NCBI GenBank assembly: GCA_029264635.1
Contig: JARIAA010000009.1
Span: forward strand, 1-12,015
Direction: 5' to 3'
Length of the DNA: 12,015 bases
From: Psychrobacter sp.
GTDB taxonomy: Bacteria > Pseudomonadota > Gammaproteobacteria > Pseudomonadales > Moraxellaceae
The number at the start of each line of letters is the position of its first letter. Position 1 is the first letter of the stretch. Position numbers and translations under genes: made by a program. Of this stretch, positions 1 to 6,448 are shown one piece after another. The notes below the pieces were generated by a model that saw only the letters and a program-made list of their open reading frames with translations, searched no databases and was not told where the DNA came from.

Positions 1-664
1 GAATTAATCGTCCGCGCCCTTGATGCCCTACTCGATTATCAAGACTATCCAGTAAAAGCTGCTGAAAACGGCAGTATGCGCCGCCGCACTTTAGGTGTTG
101 GCGTCATTAACTATGCCTATTATCTTGCCAATCGATACCTATAAGAAAGACTTGGATGCCATCTGCCAAGAGCCGCTGCATTTAGATTGGGAAACGCTAC
201 GGTCTGAGATCACCACTCACGGCCTGCGCAACTCGACCCTAACCGCCTTGATGCCCTCTGAGACTTCTAGTCAGATTGCCAACGCGACTAATGGTATCGA
301 GCCACCACGTGGTCTGGTGTCTATCAAAGCGTCAAAAGACGGTATCCTCAAGCAAGTGGTGCCTGAGATTGACAAGCTGCGTGGCCAATACGAGCTACTA
401 TGGCAAATGCCAAACAATGACGGTTACCTAAAGCTGGTCGCTATCATGCAAAAGTTCGTCGATCAAAGTATCTCTGCCAATACCAACTACGACCCCGTTC
501 GTTATGAAGGTGGTCGTGTACCAATGAAGATATTGCTAAAAGATCTGCTAAACGCGTATAAGCTGGGCGTGAAAACTTTGTATTATCATAATACGCGTGA
601 TGGTGCGAACGATGCACAAGCGGATATGGAAGATGATTGTGCTGGCGGTGCATGTAAGATTTAA
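1..664 (+). pseudogene. nrdA: nrdA 3' part, ribonucleoside-diphosphate reductase alpha subunit, broken by internal deletion/frameshift
   Basis: Class Ia ribonucleotide reductase large subunit, which reduces ribonucleoside diphosphates with NrdB; the 5' end lies outside the window. Frame 1 (1-144) reads conserved NrdA sequence including ALDALLDYQDYP, RRTLGVGVIN and YYLA, then stops at TAA 142-144. The continuation is in frame 2 from about 125 (LPIDTYKKDL) to the stop at 662-664. That part keeps the LMPSETSSQ and ATNGIEPPRG motifs, the TLYY tyrosine pair of the radical path, and the C-terminal CAGGAC redox cysteine pair. Against E. coli NrdA as I recall it, about 50 residues between YYLA and LPIDTYKK are absent. 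A GTG at 95 could open a 189-residue frame-2 ORF, but it has no good ribosome site and its first residues are not NrdA-like, so I do not treat it as a start. As read, no full-length NrdA can be made. A real deletion, an assembly fault and a mixed population are all possible. Confidence 0.9.
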
Positions 665-787
665 GTAAGCGATGAATGGCGGGTTTGGCTTTTGGGTTAA
701 GCTCGCTATTTGTTTTTATTCACCTAATAAGCTAAATATTTATTGGGAAATACTATTGCATGTTTTTTTAACTAGAGAGGAATATAT

Positions 788-1300
788 ATGGATATTACAG
801 ATATCATTATGATATTTGCTGTTTTTCTCGGTCCTATATTTGCAGTACAAATTCAGAAGCATCTTGAAATTAAACGAGAATCTAGAAATCGAAAGCTATA
901 TATATTCCATACTTTAATGTCAACACGTGCTACAACTTTAAGCCAGAACCATGTAACTGCTTTGAATATGATTGATATAGATTTCTATAATAATAAAAAG
1001 GTAATAGATGCGTGGAGAATTTATTACGATCACTTAAACAGCCAATCATCAAACGAAAACATCATCGCTTGGAGCGAAAAATGTGTAGAATTATTAGTAG
1101 AGTTGCTCTATACCATGGCTCAATATCTTGAGTATGATTTTGATAAAGTTCAATTAAAAAGAGGTTGTTATCGACCTATGGGTCATGATGATATTGAATA
1201 TGACCAGCGAAAAATACTGAAAGGATTGACTTCCATCTTAGATGGTGAGAATGCAATTCCTATAACCTTTAAAAGTGAATATAATTTAGATAAAACTTAA
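788..1300 (+). CDS. DUF6680-like small membrane-anchored protein of unknown function
   Basis: This 170-residue protein has no established function. Residues about 5-20 form a hydrophobic segment (IIMIFAVFLGPIFA), probably one N-terminal membrane anchor, followed by a basic stretch (KHLEIKRESRNRK) that would stay in the cytoplasm. The body contains FHTLMSTRA, ALNMIDIDFY, VIDAWRIYYDHLN, LLVELLYTMAQ and YDFDKVQLKRG. From memory these resemble a family of proteins of about 170 residues annotated DUF6680; this is recognition, not a search result. The start is supported by AGAGAGG at 774-780, seven bases before the ATG. Hand counts over several lines give roughly one third G+C, clearly below the flanking nrd genes, which suggests horizontal acquisition. 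It sits 123 bases after nrdA with no clear terminator between them, and is the first gene of the cargo separating nrdA from nrdB. Confidence 0.8.
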   Translation: MDITDIIMIFAVFLGPIFAVQIQKHLEIKRESRNRKLYIFHTLMSTRATTLSQNHVTALNMIDIDFYNNKKVIDAWRIYYDHLNSQSSNENIIAWSEKCVELLVELLYTMAQYLEYDFDKVQLKRGCYRPMGHDDIEYDQRKILKGLTSILDGENAIPITFKSEYNLDKT

Positions 1301-1324
1301 AAAGCACAAAACTTTAAATAACTC

Positions 1325-1349
1325 GTTGGTATTGTTTCTCGATACCAAC
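1325..1349. repeat. Perfect 8-bp inverted repeat (hairpin) after the DUF6680-like gene
   Basis: GTTGGTAT (1325-1332) and ATACCAAC (1342-1349) are perfect reverse complements around a 9-base loop, 25 bases after the stop of the upstream gene. No T tract follows on either strand, so it is not a standard intrinsic terminator. It may be an mRNA 3'-end stabiliser, a weak terminator or an operator. Confidence 0.5.
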
Positions 1350-1399
1350 CCACTTACAACTTTAAAATTCAAAACAAAAATTAAGACCTGATTTCCGTG

Positions 1400-1434
1400 C
1401 TAAAATTAGCCCTATATTTAGAGCATAATTTTAG
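1400..1434. promoter_or_regulatory. Candidate antitoxin operator: inverted repeat upstream of the toxin-antitoxin pair
   Basis: CTAAAATTA (1400-1408) and TAATTTTAG (1426-1434) are perfect 9-bp inverted repeats with centres 26 bases apart. The left arm also lies inside a smaller palindrome, GCTAA-AA-TTAGC (1399-1410). The right arm ends one base before the ribosome site of the antitoxin gene. Type II antitoxins usually repress their own promoter by binding such palindromes, so this is the natural operator candidate. The role is inferred; TAAAAT at 1401-1406 or TATATT at 1413-1418 could be the -10 element, but no convincing -35 was seen. Confidence 0.4.
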
Positions 1435-1447
1435 TGGAGAAAGAATC

Positions 1448-1699
1448 ATGCAACCGATATTTGCGACACAGACAGCCAGTATTTCAGAGTTAAAGACCAA
1501 TCCTTCGGCACTGATTAAACAGTCAGATGGTGAATCCATTGCTATTTTAAACCACAATAAACCCGTGGCTTATTTGGTTTCTACAGATATGTATGAGCGC
1601 ATGATGGAAGCGATGGACGATATGGCATTAAGCCAAACCGTTAGCGTCCGAATGAATGACGGGCAAGTTCCTGTAAAGGTAAGTTTGGATGACTTATAA
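1448..1699 (+). CDS. Type II antitoxin, Phd/YefM fold with RelB-like C-terminal tail
   Basis: This 83-residue antitoxin should neutralise the adjacent RelE toxin and repress the operon. The N-terminal part (SISELKTNPSALI, residues 11-23; then IAILNHNKPVAYLV, 31-44; then a helix with DMYERMMEAMDD) is typical of the Phd/YefM DNA-binding and dimerisation fold. The C-terminus (PVKVSLDDL) resembles the end of E. coli RelB (PVRVTLDEL), the part that wraps the toxin; a Phd-type antitoxin with such a tail is known from plasmid P307-type relBE modules. The open frame extends upstream to a non-ATG start at 1397. I chose ATG 1448 because GGAG at 1436-1439 lies eight bases before it and the conserved domain starts directly after. 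Its stop overlaps the toxin start by 11 bases, implying translational coupling. The inverted repeat at 1400-1434 is the likely autoregulatory site. Confidence 0.88.
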   Translation: MQPIFATQTASISELKTNPSALIKQSDGESIAILNHNKPVAYLVSTDMYERMMEAMDDMALSQTVSVRMNDGQVPVKVSLDDL

Positions 1700-1976
1700 T
1701 CTTGAGTTTCATCCTCTCGCGTTAAAAGAATGGAAAAAGTTAGCGCCCAGTATTCAGCAGCAGTTTAAGAAAAAACTACAGCAGCGGCTAGCAAATCCGC
1801 GTGTACGTGCGTCAAAACTCTCAGGACATACGGACACCTACAAAATCAAACTACGCACAATCGGCTATCGTTTGGTGTATACCGTCAAAGATGATGTCGT
1901 CGTGGTGTATGTATTAGCAGTAGGCAAAAGAGAAAATAACAAAGTATATGAGGCGCTTGCGACTCGCCAGCCATAA
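1689..1976 (+). CDS. relE: RelE-family mRNA interferase toxin
   Basis: This 95-residue protein has the same length as E. coli RelE, a toxin that enters the ribosomal A site and cleaves mRNA there. Conserved blocks are ALKEWKKL (11-18), KKKLQQRL (27-34), the KLSG turn (43-46), YKIKLRTIGYRLVY (51-64) and VGKRENNKVYE (78-88). The residues known to be needed in E. coli RelE fall at identical positions: K52, K54, R61, R81 and Y87, so the toxin is predicted to be active. It starts at ATG 1689 inside the end of the antitoxin gene (11-base overlap), the usual antitoxin-first order. A third small gene follows after 40 bases and may belong to the same transcript. No truncation or missing catalytic residue is seen. 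Confidence 0.93.
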   Translation: MTYNLEFHPLALKEWKKLAPSIQQQFKKKLQQRLANPRVRASKLSGHTDTYKIKLRTIGYRLVYTVKDDVVVVYVLAVGKRENNKVYEALATRQP

Positions 1977-2016
1977 TTAAAACACAGAAAGAATAAAAAT
2001 GACGGAGGTCATAGAC

Positions 2017-2388
2017 GTGCAATATACCGCAATCATCAAAGACGGTGGTTTGTTTATCCCAAACGTATTTTCCGACCTAAACATTGGGAATGATGCTGGC
2101 TCGCACATCGTACAAGTAGAAATGGACATCGAAGACGTACGTCAGCAATTAAATGCAGCGTCAAAGACACAGACACTAAAGATGGACGCGCCAATACCAA
2201 CCAAAAAACCAATGAAGAAATCGTCCAAAAAAGAAACACACAAAGCCGCAGACACAGAGTTAAGTACACTGCGTAAGAGCGCTATCGATGAGCTTGAAGG
2301 ATTGGATGATAGTGAGCTTAGCGAGATATTTAAAGCGTATATGAATGATGGACAAGAAGCGACACAGATATCTTTAGAGAATTTATGA
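2017..2388 (+). CDS. Small protein with antitoxin-like C-terminal tail, third gene of the toxin-antitoxin cluster
   Basis: This 123-residue protein has no function I can assign by name. The N-terminal part (QYTAIIKDGGLFIPNVFSDL) suggests a short beta-rich, possibly AbrB-like, fold. Residues about 60-80 form a lysine-rich, probably disordered linker. The last 27 residues (97-123) align without gaps to antitoxin residues 57-83, with about 12 identities: DD, LS, MNDGQ, SL and the final L. I chose GTG 2017 because GGAGG at 2004-2008 lies eight bases before it; the earlier in-frame ATG at 1999 would put that ribosome site inside the coding region and has no site of its own. It lies 40 bases after the toxin gene, probably in the same operon. 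It may be a second antitoxin, a decoy that binds the toxin, or the antitoxin of a module whose toxin was lost. The gene is certain; the role is inferred. Confidence 0.75.
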   Translation: MQYTAIIKDGGLFIPNVFSDLNIGNDAGSHIVQVEMDIEDVRQQLNAASKTQTLKMDAPIPTKKPMKKSSKKETHKAADTELSTLRKSAIDELEGLDDSELSEIFKAYMNDGQEATQISLENL

Positions 2389-2479
2389 TGTATTTTTGCT
2401 CATACGTTTAAACCCATATTTTTAAAAATAACCTTTCAAACTTTAGACTAACAACCGTAACACTGATAAAGGCAGTCCC

Positions 2480-3613
2480 ATGACTTACTCAATTTTTTCC
2501 CAAACGCCAAACGATGCTATGAAAGAGCCGATGTTCTTTGGTCAGCCAGTCAATATTGCTCGCTATGACCAACAAAAACACCCCATCTTTGAGCAATTGA
2601 TTGAAAAGCAGCTATCGTTCTTTTGGCGTCCAGAAGAAGTTGATGTATCAAAAGACCGTATCGACTACGGCAATTTGTCCTCGCACGAGCAGCATATTTT
2701 TATCAGCAATCTCAAATACCAGACCCTACTCGACTCAATCCAAGGTCGTAGCCCAAACGTCGTACTATTGCCACTGGTCTCGATCCCAGAGCTAGAGACG
2801 TGGATTGAGACGTGGTCGTTTTCAGAGACCATTCACTCGCGCAGTTATACTCATATCATTCGTAATATCGTCAATGACCCAGGCATCGTCTTTGATGACA
2901 TTATGCAAAATGCGCACATTTTAGAGCGCGCATCCGACATTGCCAAATACTATGACGACTTGTATCGCAACTCCCAGCTCTATAGCTTATACGGTCCGGG
3001 TACGCACAATATCAACGGCGAGCAAGTGACCGTCGATTTAAAGTCACTCAAAAAACAGATGTATCTGTGTATCATGGCGGTCAACGTCTTAGAAGCGATT
3101 CGCTTTTATGTGTCGTTTGCGTGCTCGTTTGCCTTTGCTGAGCGTAAGCTGATGGAAGGCAATGCCAAGATTATTAAATTAATTGCCCGTGATGAGGCGC
3201 TGCATTTAACGGGTACGCAGCATATCCTCAATCTCATGCGCAATGGCAAAGATGATCCAGAGATGGTGGCTATTGCCAATGAGTGCTATGAGGATAGTAT
3301 TGAGATATTTACCAAAGCGGCGCAGCAAGAAAAAGAATGGGCAGGTTATTTATTTAAAGATGGCTCAATGATTGGGCTAAATGAGCATATCCTTTGCCAA
3401 TATATCGAATACATTACCAACTTGCGTATGGAAGCGGTTGGCTTGCCAGCGGCGTTTCCAAAATCTAAGTCAAACCCGATTCCTTGGATCAATACGTGGT
3501 TATCTTCTGATAATGTCCAAGTTGCCCCGCAAGAAACAGAAATCAGCTCATACTTAGTCGGTCAGATTGACTCAGATTTATCAAACAGTGATTTTGATGA
3601 TTTTGAGTTATAA
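2480..3613 (+). CDS. nrdB: Ribonucleoside-diphosphate reductase, beta subunit (class Ia)
   Basis: NrdB carries the diferric-tyrosyl radical that starts catalysis in NrdA. The 377-residue product matches E. coli NrdB (376) end to end as recalled. Numbered with Met1, the metal ligands are D85, E116, H119, E205, E239 and H242; the radical tyrosine is Y123 (HSRSYTH) and the radical-path tryptophan is W49 (FFWRPEE). The C-terminal segment SSYLVGQIDSD through DDFEL keeps the tyrosine and acidic tail used to dock onto NrdA. AAAGG at 2468-2472 is a modest ribosome site seven bases before the ATG. The gene looks fully functional, in contrast to nrdA. It is followed after 38 bases by yfaE, as in enterobacteria, but is separated from nrdA by about 1.8 kb of unrelated genes. 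The short gap upstream (2389-2479) has palindromes GTTTAAAC (2406-2413) and TATTTTTAAAAATA (2417-2430), but I found no clear promoter or NrdR box there. Confidence 0.97.
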   Translation: MTYSIFSQTPNDAMKEPMFFGQPVNIARYDQQKHPIFEQLIEKQLSFFWRPEEVDVSKDRIDYGNLSSHEQHIFISNLKYQTLLDSIQGRSPNVVLLPLVSIPELETWIETWSFSETIHSRSYTHIIRNIVNDPGIVFDDIMQNAHILERASDIAKYYDDLYRNSQLYSLYGPGTHNINGEQVTVDLKSLKKQMYLCIMAVNVLEAIRFYVSFACSFAFAERKLMEGNAKIIKLIARDEALHLTGTQHILNLMRNGKDDPEMVAIANECYEDSIEIFTKAAQQEKEWAGYLFKDGSMIGLNEHILCQYIEYITNLRMEAVGLPAAFPKSKSNPIPWINTWLSSDNVQVAPQETEISSYLVGQIDSDLSNSDFDDFEL

Positions 3614-3651
3614 ACAGGCGTTAATAAGATAGAGTAAACATGGCAGGATAA

Positions 3652-3936
3652 ATGATGACATGGGTCATGACCAGCAAAAAGCAGTTCTATTTGCACGATG
3701 ATGAGAGTCTGCTCGATGGGCTCCTGCGTACGGGCCACGATATTAACTATCAATGCCGCGAGGGCTACTGTGGTAGCTGCCGAGTAAAGAAAATCGCAAG
3801 CTCACACATAGTCGATTATCCGTTTGAGCCGCTAGCCATGATTGAGGAAGATGAGATCTTGCCTTGCTGTTGCCGCGTGCAAGGGGTCATTTATATCAAT
3901 CATGAGACTGTTGGCGATAATATACTTGATGATTAA
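3652..3936 (+). CDS. yfaE: YfaE-type [2Fe-2S] ferredoxin, NrdB cofactor maintenance
   Basis: This small 94-residue plant-type ferredoxin resembles E. coli YfaE, which supplies electrons to restore the diferric-tyrosyl cofactor of NrdB. The cluster signature is YQCREGYCGSCR (C35, C40, C43) with the fourth ligand in the LPCCCR block (C72-C74). The arrangement C-x4-C-x2-C with a distant cysteine is diagnostic for the 2Fe-2S fold. The position directly after nrdB supports the role. Two adjacent ATGs are possible starts: 3652, and 3655, which has better spacing (six bases) from AGGA at 3645-3648, so the protein may be one residue shorter. The C-terminal ten residues or so (ETVGDNILDD) extend beyond the E. 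coli protein and are acidic. A strong terminator follows directly after the stop. Confidence 0.93.
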   Translation: MMTWVMTSKKQFYLHDDESLLDGLLRTGHDINYQCREGYCGSCRVKKIASSHIVDYPFEPLAMIEEDEILPCCCRVQGVIYINHETVGDNILDD

Positions 3937-3939
3937 CCT

Positions 3940-3978
3940 AAAAAGCGCGCGATCTCAGACGAGATTGCGCGCTTTTTT
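3940..3978. terminator. Bidirectional intrinsic terminator between yfaE and the HtrA-type protease gene
   Basis: AAAAGCGCGC-g-ATCTC pairs with GAGAT-t-GCGCGCTTTT around an AGAC loop, with a T run on the plus side (3973-3978) and an A run on the left (3940-3944), which is a T run on the minus strand. It can end both converging transcripts. Confidence 0.95.
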
Positions 3979-4011
3979 GTGCCTGTTTGTTTTGCAGGGA
4001 GCTTCCCTGAA

Positions 4012-5340
4012 CTACTGAGTGGCCGTATCTTGTTCAAACAGCTTTAGTAGCTCTTCACGCATGCGATTGCGCTCAGCCTCCGACATGACTGGTGCTTCTG
4101 AATCATCATAATTTTGCTCATCACCCTGTCCTGCCATACCGCCCATTCTATCATCATGAAGAATTCTTGGCGCCTCTACCACTTCTTGGACAGGACGCTC
4201 CTCAAGCAATATCTTCACCTGCTTATTCTGTCCTTTACGCAACACTTGGGCATTTAGCTCTGTAGTTGGCGCTTTGCGCGCGACATATTGGATCAGTTTG
4301 TTTGCATCAGTCATCTCGACACCATCGATGGTTAGGATGACATCACCCACTTGTAAGCCACTCTTGGCAGCAGGGCCTTGAGGGACCACACTTAACACCT
4401 CTACGCCCGTTGAGGTTTCAAGGCGAGTAGGATCACGTAATTGTGATTGAATTTCGATACCTAGCCAGCCTCGACTGACTCTACCATCTTTGATGAGCGC
4501 ATTCATCACCTGCTCAACGATGGCAGTGGGTATTGCAAAACCAATACCCATCGAGCCACCAGAGCGTGAAAAGATGACGGTATTAATACCAACCAATTCA
4601 CCATGCGCATCGACTAAGGCGCCACCTGAGTTACCTGGATTGATCGCAGCGTCCGTTTGAATAAAATCTTCAAACTTATTGACCCCAAGCCCCGTTCGGC
4701 CAGTCGCTGAGATAATCCCTTGTGTAACTGTTTGCCCCACCCCAAATGGATTACCAATCGCTAACGCCAAATCACCAACGCGGCTAGGTTCTGCACGGAA
4801 TCCTAACGGCGTAAGCCCCGTCATATCGACTTTGATAACGGCCAAGTCGCTATCAGGGTCCGTACCGATGACAGTGGCGCGGCTCTTACGGCCGTCGTTC
4901 AAGGCAACCGTAATCTCATCCGCTTTTTCAATCACATGCGCGTTGGTGACGATATAGCCATCCTCTGATACCACCACACCTGAGCCCAGGTTGGTTGGGC
5001 CTTGCCCTTGTGGTCCACCACCATGATATTCAAAAAAGCGGCGCAGCACAGGATCATCCATATAAGGATGCTCTGCCATTTTTTGTGTGGTATAGATATT
5101 GACAACCGACTGCGAGGCACGCGCCACCGCATTATGATAAGAAGAGATCGGCGCTGGTGTATCAGAGATGGGTGCGGACGCTTCTTGTTCAGCCGTTGTC
5201 GTTCTTGGCGGCTCCCAAGTGGTTTTTGATGGTGTCTTCATACTCATAAACAACCACGCAAACGCTGTAACGATGACCAACAATAAAATCCAAGGTAGCC
5301 ACTTCGATAGCGTTGCCTTGTTGTTTCGGGATGACGACAT
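4012..5340 (-). CDS. Membrane-anchored HtrA/DegS-type serine protease with one PDZ domain
   Basis: This 442-residue trypsin-like S1C protease should act in the periplasm on misfolded or signalling proteins. Residues about 13-32 (WLPWILLLVIVTAFAWLF) form one membrane anchor after a basic cytoplasmic start, with no cleavage site evident. The catalytic triad is H135 (TNAHV), D165 (SDLAVIK) and S238 (NPGNSGGAL). A single PDZ domain spans about 290-378 (GWLGIEI, GDVILTIDG). One PDZ plus an anchor fits DegS/AlgW better than two-PDZ DegP. The open frame runs 50 codons further upstream, but I chose ATG 5340 because AGAGG (minus strand, 5348-5352) lies seven bases before it and the upstream residues look non-coding. 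After the PDZ comes a tail of about 60 residues, Gly/acid-rich and then helical (ERNRMREELLKLFEQ), longer than in E. coli DegS. It converges on yfaE and diverges from the Nif3-family gene. Whether it cleaves an RseA-like anti-sigma factor cannot be told from this window. Confidence 0.92.
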   Translation of the reverse strand: MSSSRNNKATLSKWLPWILLLVIVTAFAWLFMSMKTPSKTTWEPPRTTTAEQEASAPISDTPAPISSYHNAVARASQSVVNIYTTQKMAEHPYMDDPVLRRFFEYHGGGPQGQGPTNLGSGVVVSEDGYIVTNAHVIEKADEITVALNDGRKSRATVIGTDPDSDLAVIKVDMTGLTPLGFRAEPSRVGDLALAIGNPFGVGQTVTQGIISATGRTGLGVNKFEDFIQTDAAINPGNSGGALVDAHGELVGINTVIFSRSGGSMGIGFAIPTAIVEQVMNALIKDGRVSRGWLGIEIQSQLRDPTRLETSTGVEVLSVVPQGPAAKSGLQVGDVILTIDGVEMTDANKLIQYVARKAPTTELNAQVLRKGQNKQVKILLEERPVQEVVEAPRILHDDRMGGMAGQGDEQNYDDSEAPVMSEAERNRMREELLKLFEQDTATQ

Positions 5341-5445
5341 ATATAAACCTCTATGAATGTGGCACAAACAGCCCATGATAAATGCGCTAGGATAGTTATT
5401 ATGAATTGGACAAGCGCTGTTAATTAAGCTGCATTGGGTGCATAA

Positions 5446-5451
5446 ATTATA
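5446..5451 (-). promoter_or_regulatory. Candidate -10 element for the protease gene
   Basis: The minus strand reads a perfect TATAAT here, about 105 bases upstream of the chosen protease start and inside the 277-base divergent gap. No good -35 lies 16-18 bases further upstream, so this is a weak call. No clear plus-strand promoter for the Nif3-family gene was identified in the same gap. Confidence 0.3.
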
Positions 5452-5617
5452 ACTGGCAGCCATGTAAAATAGTAACGTATCGTGTACCATTTCAGTTATT
5501 GGGATTGTCTTTTAATTTACAACCTTATGTTAAAATATTTGCATAAAAACGTTAAGAATCAATGACAATCGCTTGAATAATTTGACTATTTATTTTGATA
5601 ACTTATAAGGAAAACTA

Positions 5618-6448
5618 ATGACAGATAAAGATAATTTACCTCAATCTACCAACAAAGCGATTAGCGCGCAGCAATTAACGGAGTTTTGCGATGACTATCT
5701 AGCAGCTGACGCTTTTAAAGACTATGCCCCTAATGGATTACAGATAGATGGCGGAAAACCTATCAAACGCGTGGTCACAGGTGTTACTGCTTGTGACGCG
5801 TTAATTGAGGCAGCAATCGCCGTCAATGCTGATGCTATCATGGTGCACCATGGTTATTTTTGGAAAGGTGAAGCTGAGCCACTAACCAGCATGAAAGGTC
5901 GGCGCATACGTAAACTGATGCAGCATGGTATCTCATTGATTGCTTATCATCTGCCGCTCGATGCGCATCCCATCATCGGTAACAATGCCAAACTTGCTGA
6001 GAGACTAGGATTGAGCATTACTGAGGCGCTTTACCCGCATGAAGCGCATCCCGTTGGCAATATCGCTATTTGTCCGCCGCAAAGTGCTGAGACGCTGATG
6101 CAAACGATTACTAAAGCCTTGGGACGCTTACCTTTGCACATCTCAAGCAATTATACCTATTTCGATACTCAAACCAATGTCATAGCGCCTAAACAACTTG
6201 AACGCATCGGCATATGCACAGGCGGCGCACAGGATATGATTGACCAAGCCGCGCTGATGGGCTGTGATGCTTATATATCAGGCGAGATATCTGAGCGTAC
6301 CACCCATAGTGCCCGAGAGCTTGGCATTGATTATTTTGCTTGTGGCCATCATGCAACAGAACGTGAAGGGATTAAGGCTTTAGGTGACCTAGTCGAACAG
6401 CATTTTGGTCTGCCAGTGACGTTTATCGACATTGATAACCCTGCCTAA
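5618..6448 (+). CDS. Nif3/YbgI-family dinuclear metal-centre protein
   Basis: This 276-residue member of the Nif3/YbgI (DUF34) family forms hexameric rings with a dinuclear metal site; it is often labelled GTP cyclohydrolase 1 type 2 homolog, but the cellular role is unsettled. Expected ligand motifs are present: MVHHGYFW (H77, H78), YHLPLDAH (D115) and ACGHHATEREG (H244, E248). The ending VTFIDIDNPA closely matches E. coli YbgI (VTFIDIPNPA) as recalled, so the C-terminus is complete. It is about 30 residues longer than YbgI, mainly at a polar N-terminus. AAGGA at 5607-5611 lies six bases before the ATG and supports this start. The gene is divergent from the protease gene and appears to be transcribed alone. 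No terminator was recognised after it. Confidence 0.93.
   Translation: MTDKDNLPQSTNKAISAQQLTEFCDDYLAADAFKDYAPNGLQIDGGKPIKRVVTGVTACDALIEAAIAVNADAIMVHHGYFWKGEAEPLTSMKGRRIRKLMQHGISLIAYHLPLDAHPIIGNNAKLAERLGLSITEALYPHEAHPVGNIAICPPQSAETLMQTITKALGRLPLHISSNYTYFDTQTNVIAPKQLERIGICTGGAQDMIDQAALMGCDAYISGEISERTTHSARELGIDYFACGHHATEREGIKALGDLVEQHFGLPVTFIDIDNPA

Noticed and set aside
95..664. A stand-alone 189-residue protein starting at GTG 95
   Set aside because: From about residue 11 it is NrdA C-terminus in direct continuation of the frame-1 NrdA reading. There is no ribosome site, and its first ten residues are the frame-shifted reading of conserved NrdA bases.
665..720. Terminator after nrdA from AGCGA...TCGCT
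   Set aside because: The arms are only five bases with a loop of about 30, and there is no directly following T run.
2406..2430. NrdR box before nrdB from the palindromes GTTTAAAC and TATTTTTAAAAATA
   Set aside because: Neither resembles the known NrdR box pattern; AT-rich palindromes of this kind are common by chance.
5341..5490. A 50-residue Cys-rich N-terminal extension of the DegS-like protease
   Set aside because: The AGAGG ribosome site and the basic-then-hydrophobic anchor both support the start at 5340, and the extension does not look like a signal sequence or any domain.
5582..5609. Promoter TTGACT...TATAAG before the Nif3-family gene
   Set aside because: The -10 would overlap the ribosome binding site, so transcription would start too close to the ATG for that site to be in the mRNA.
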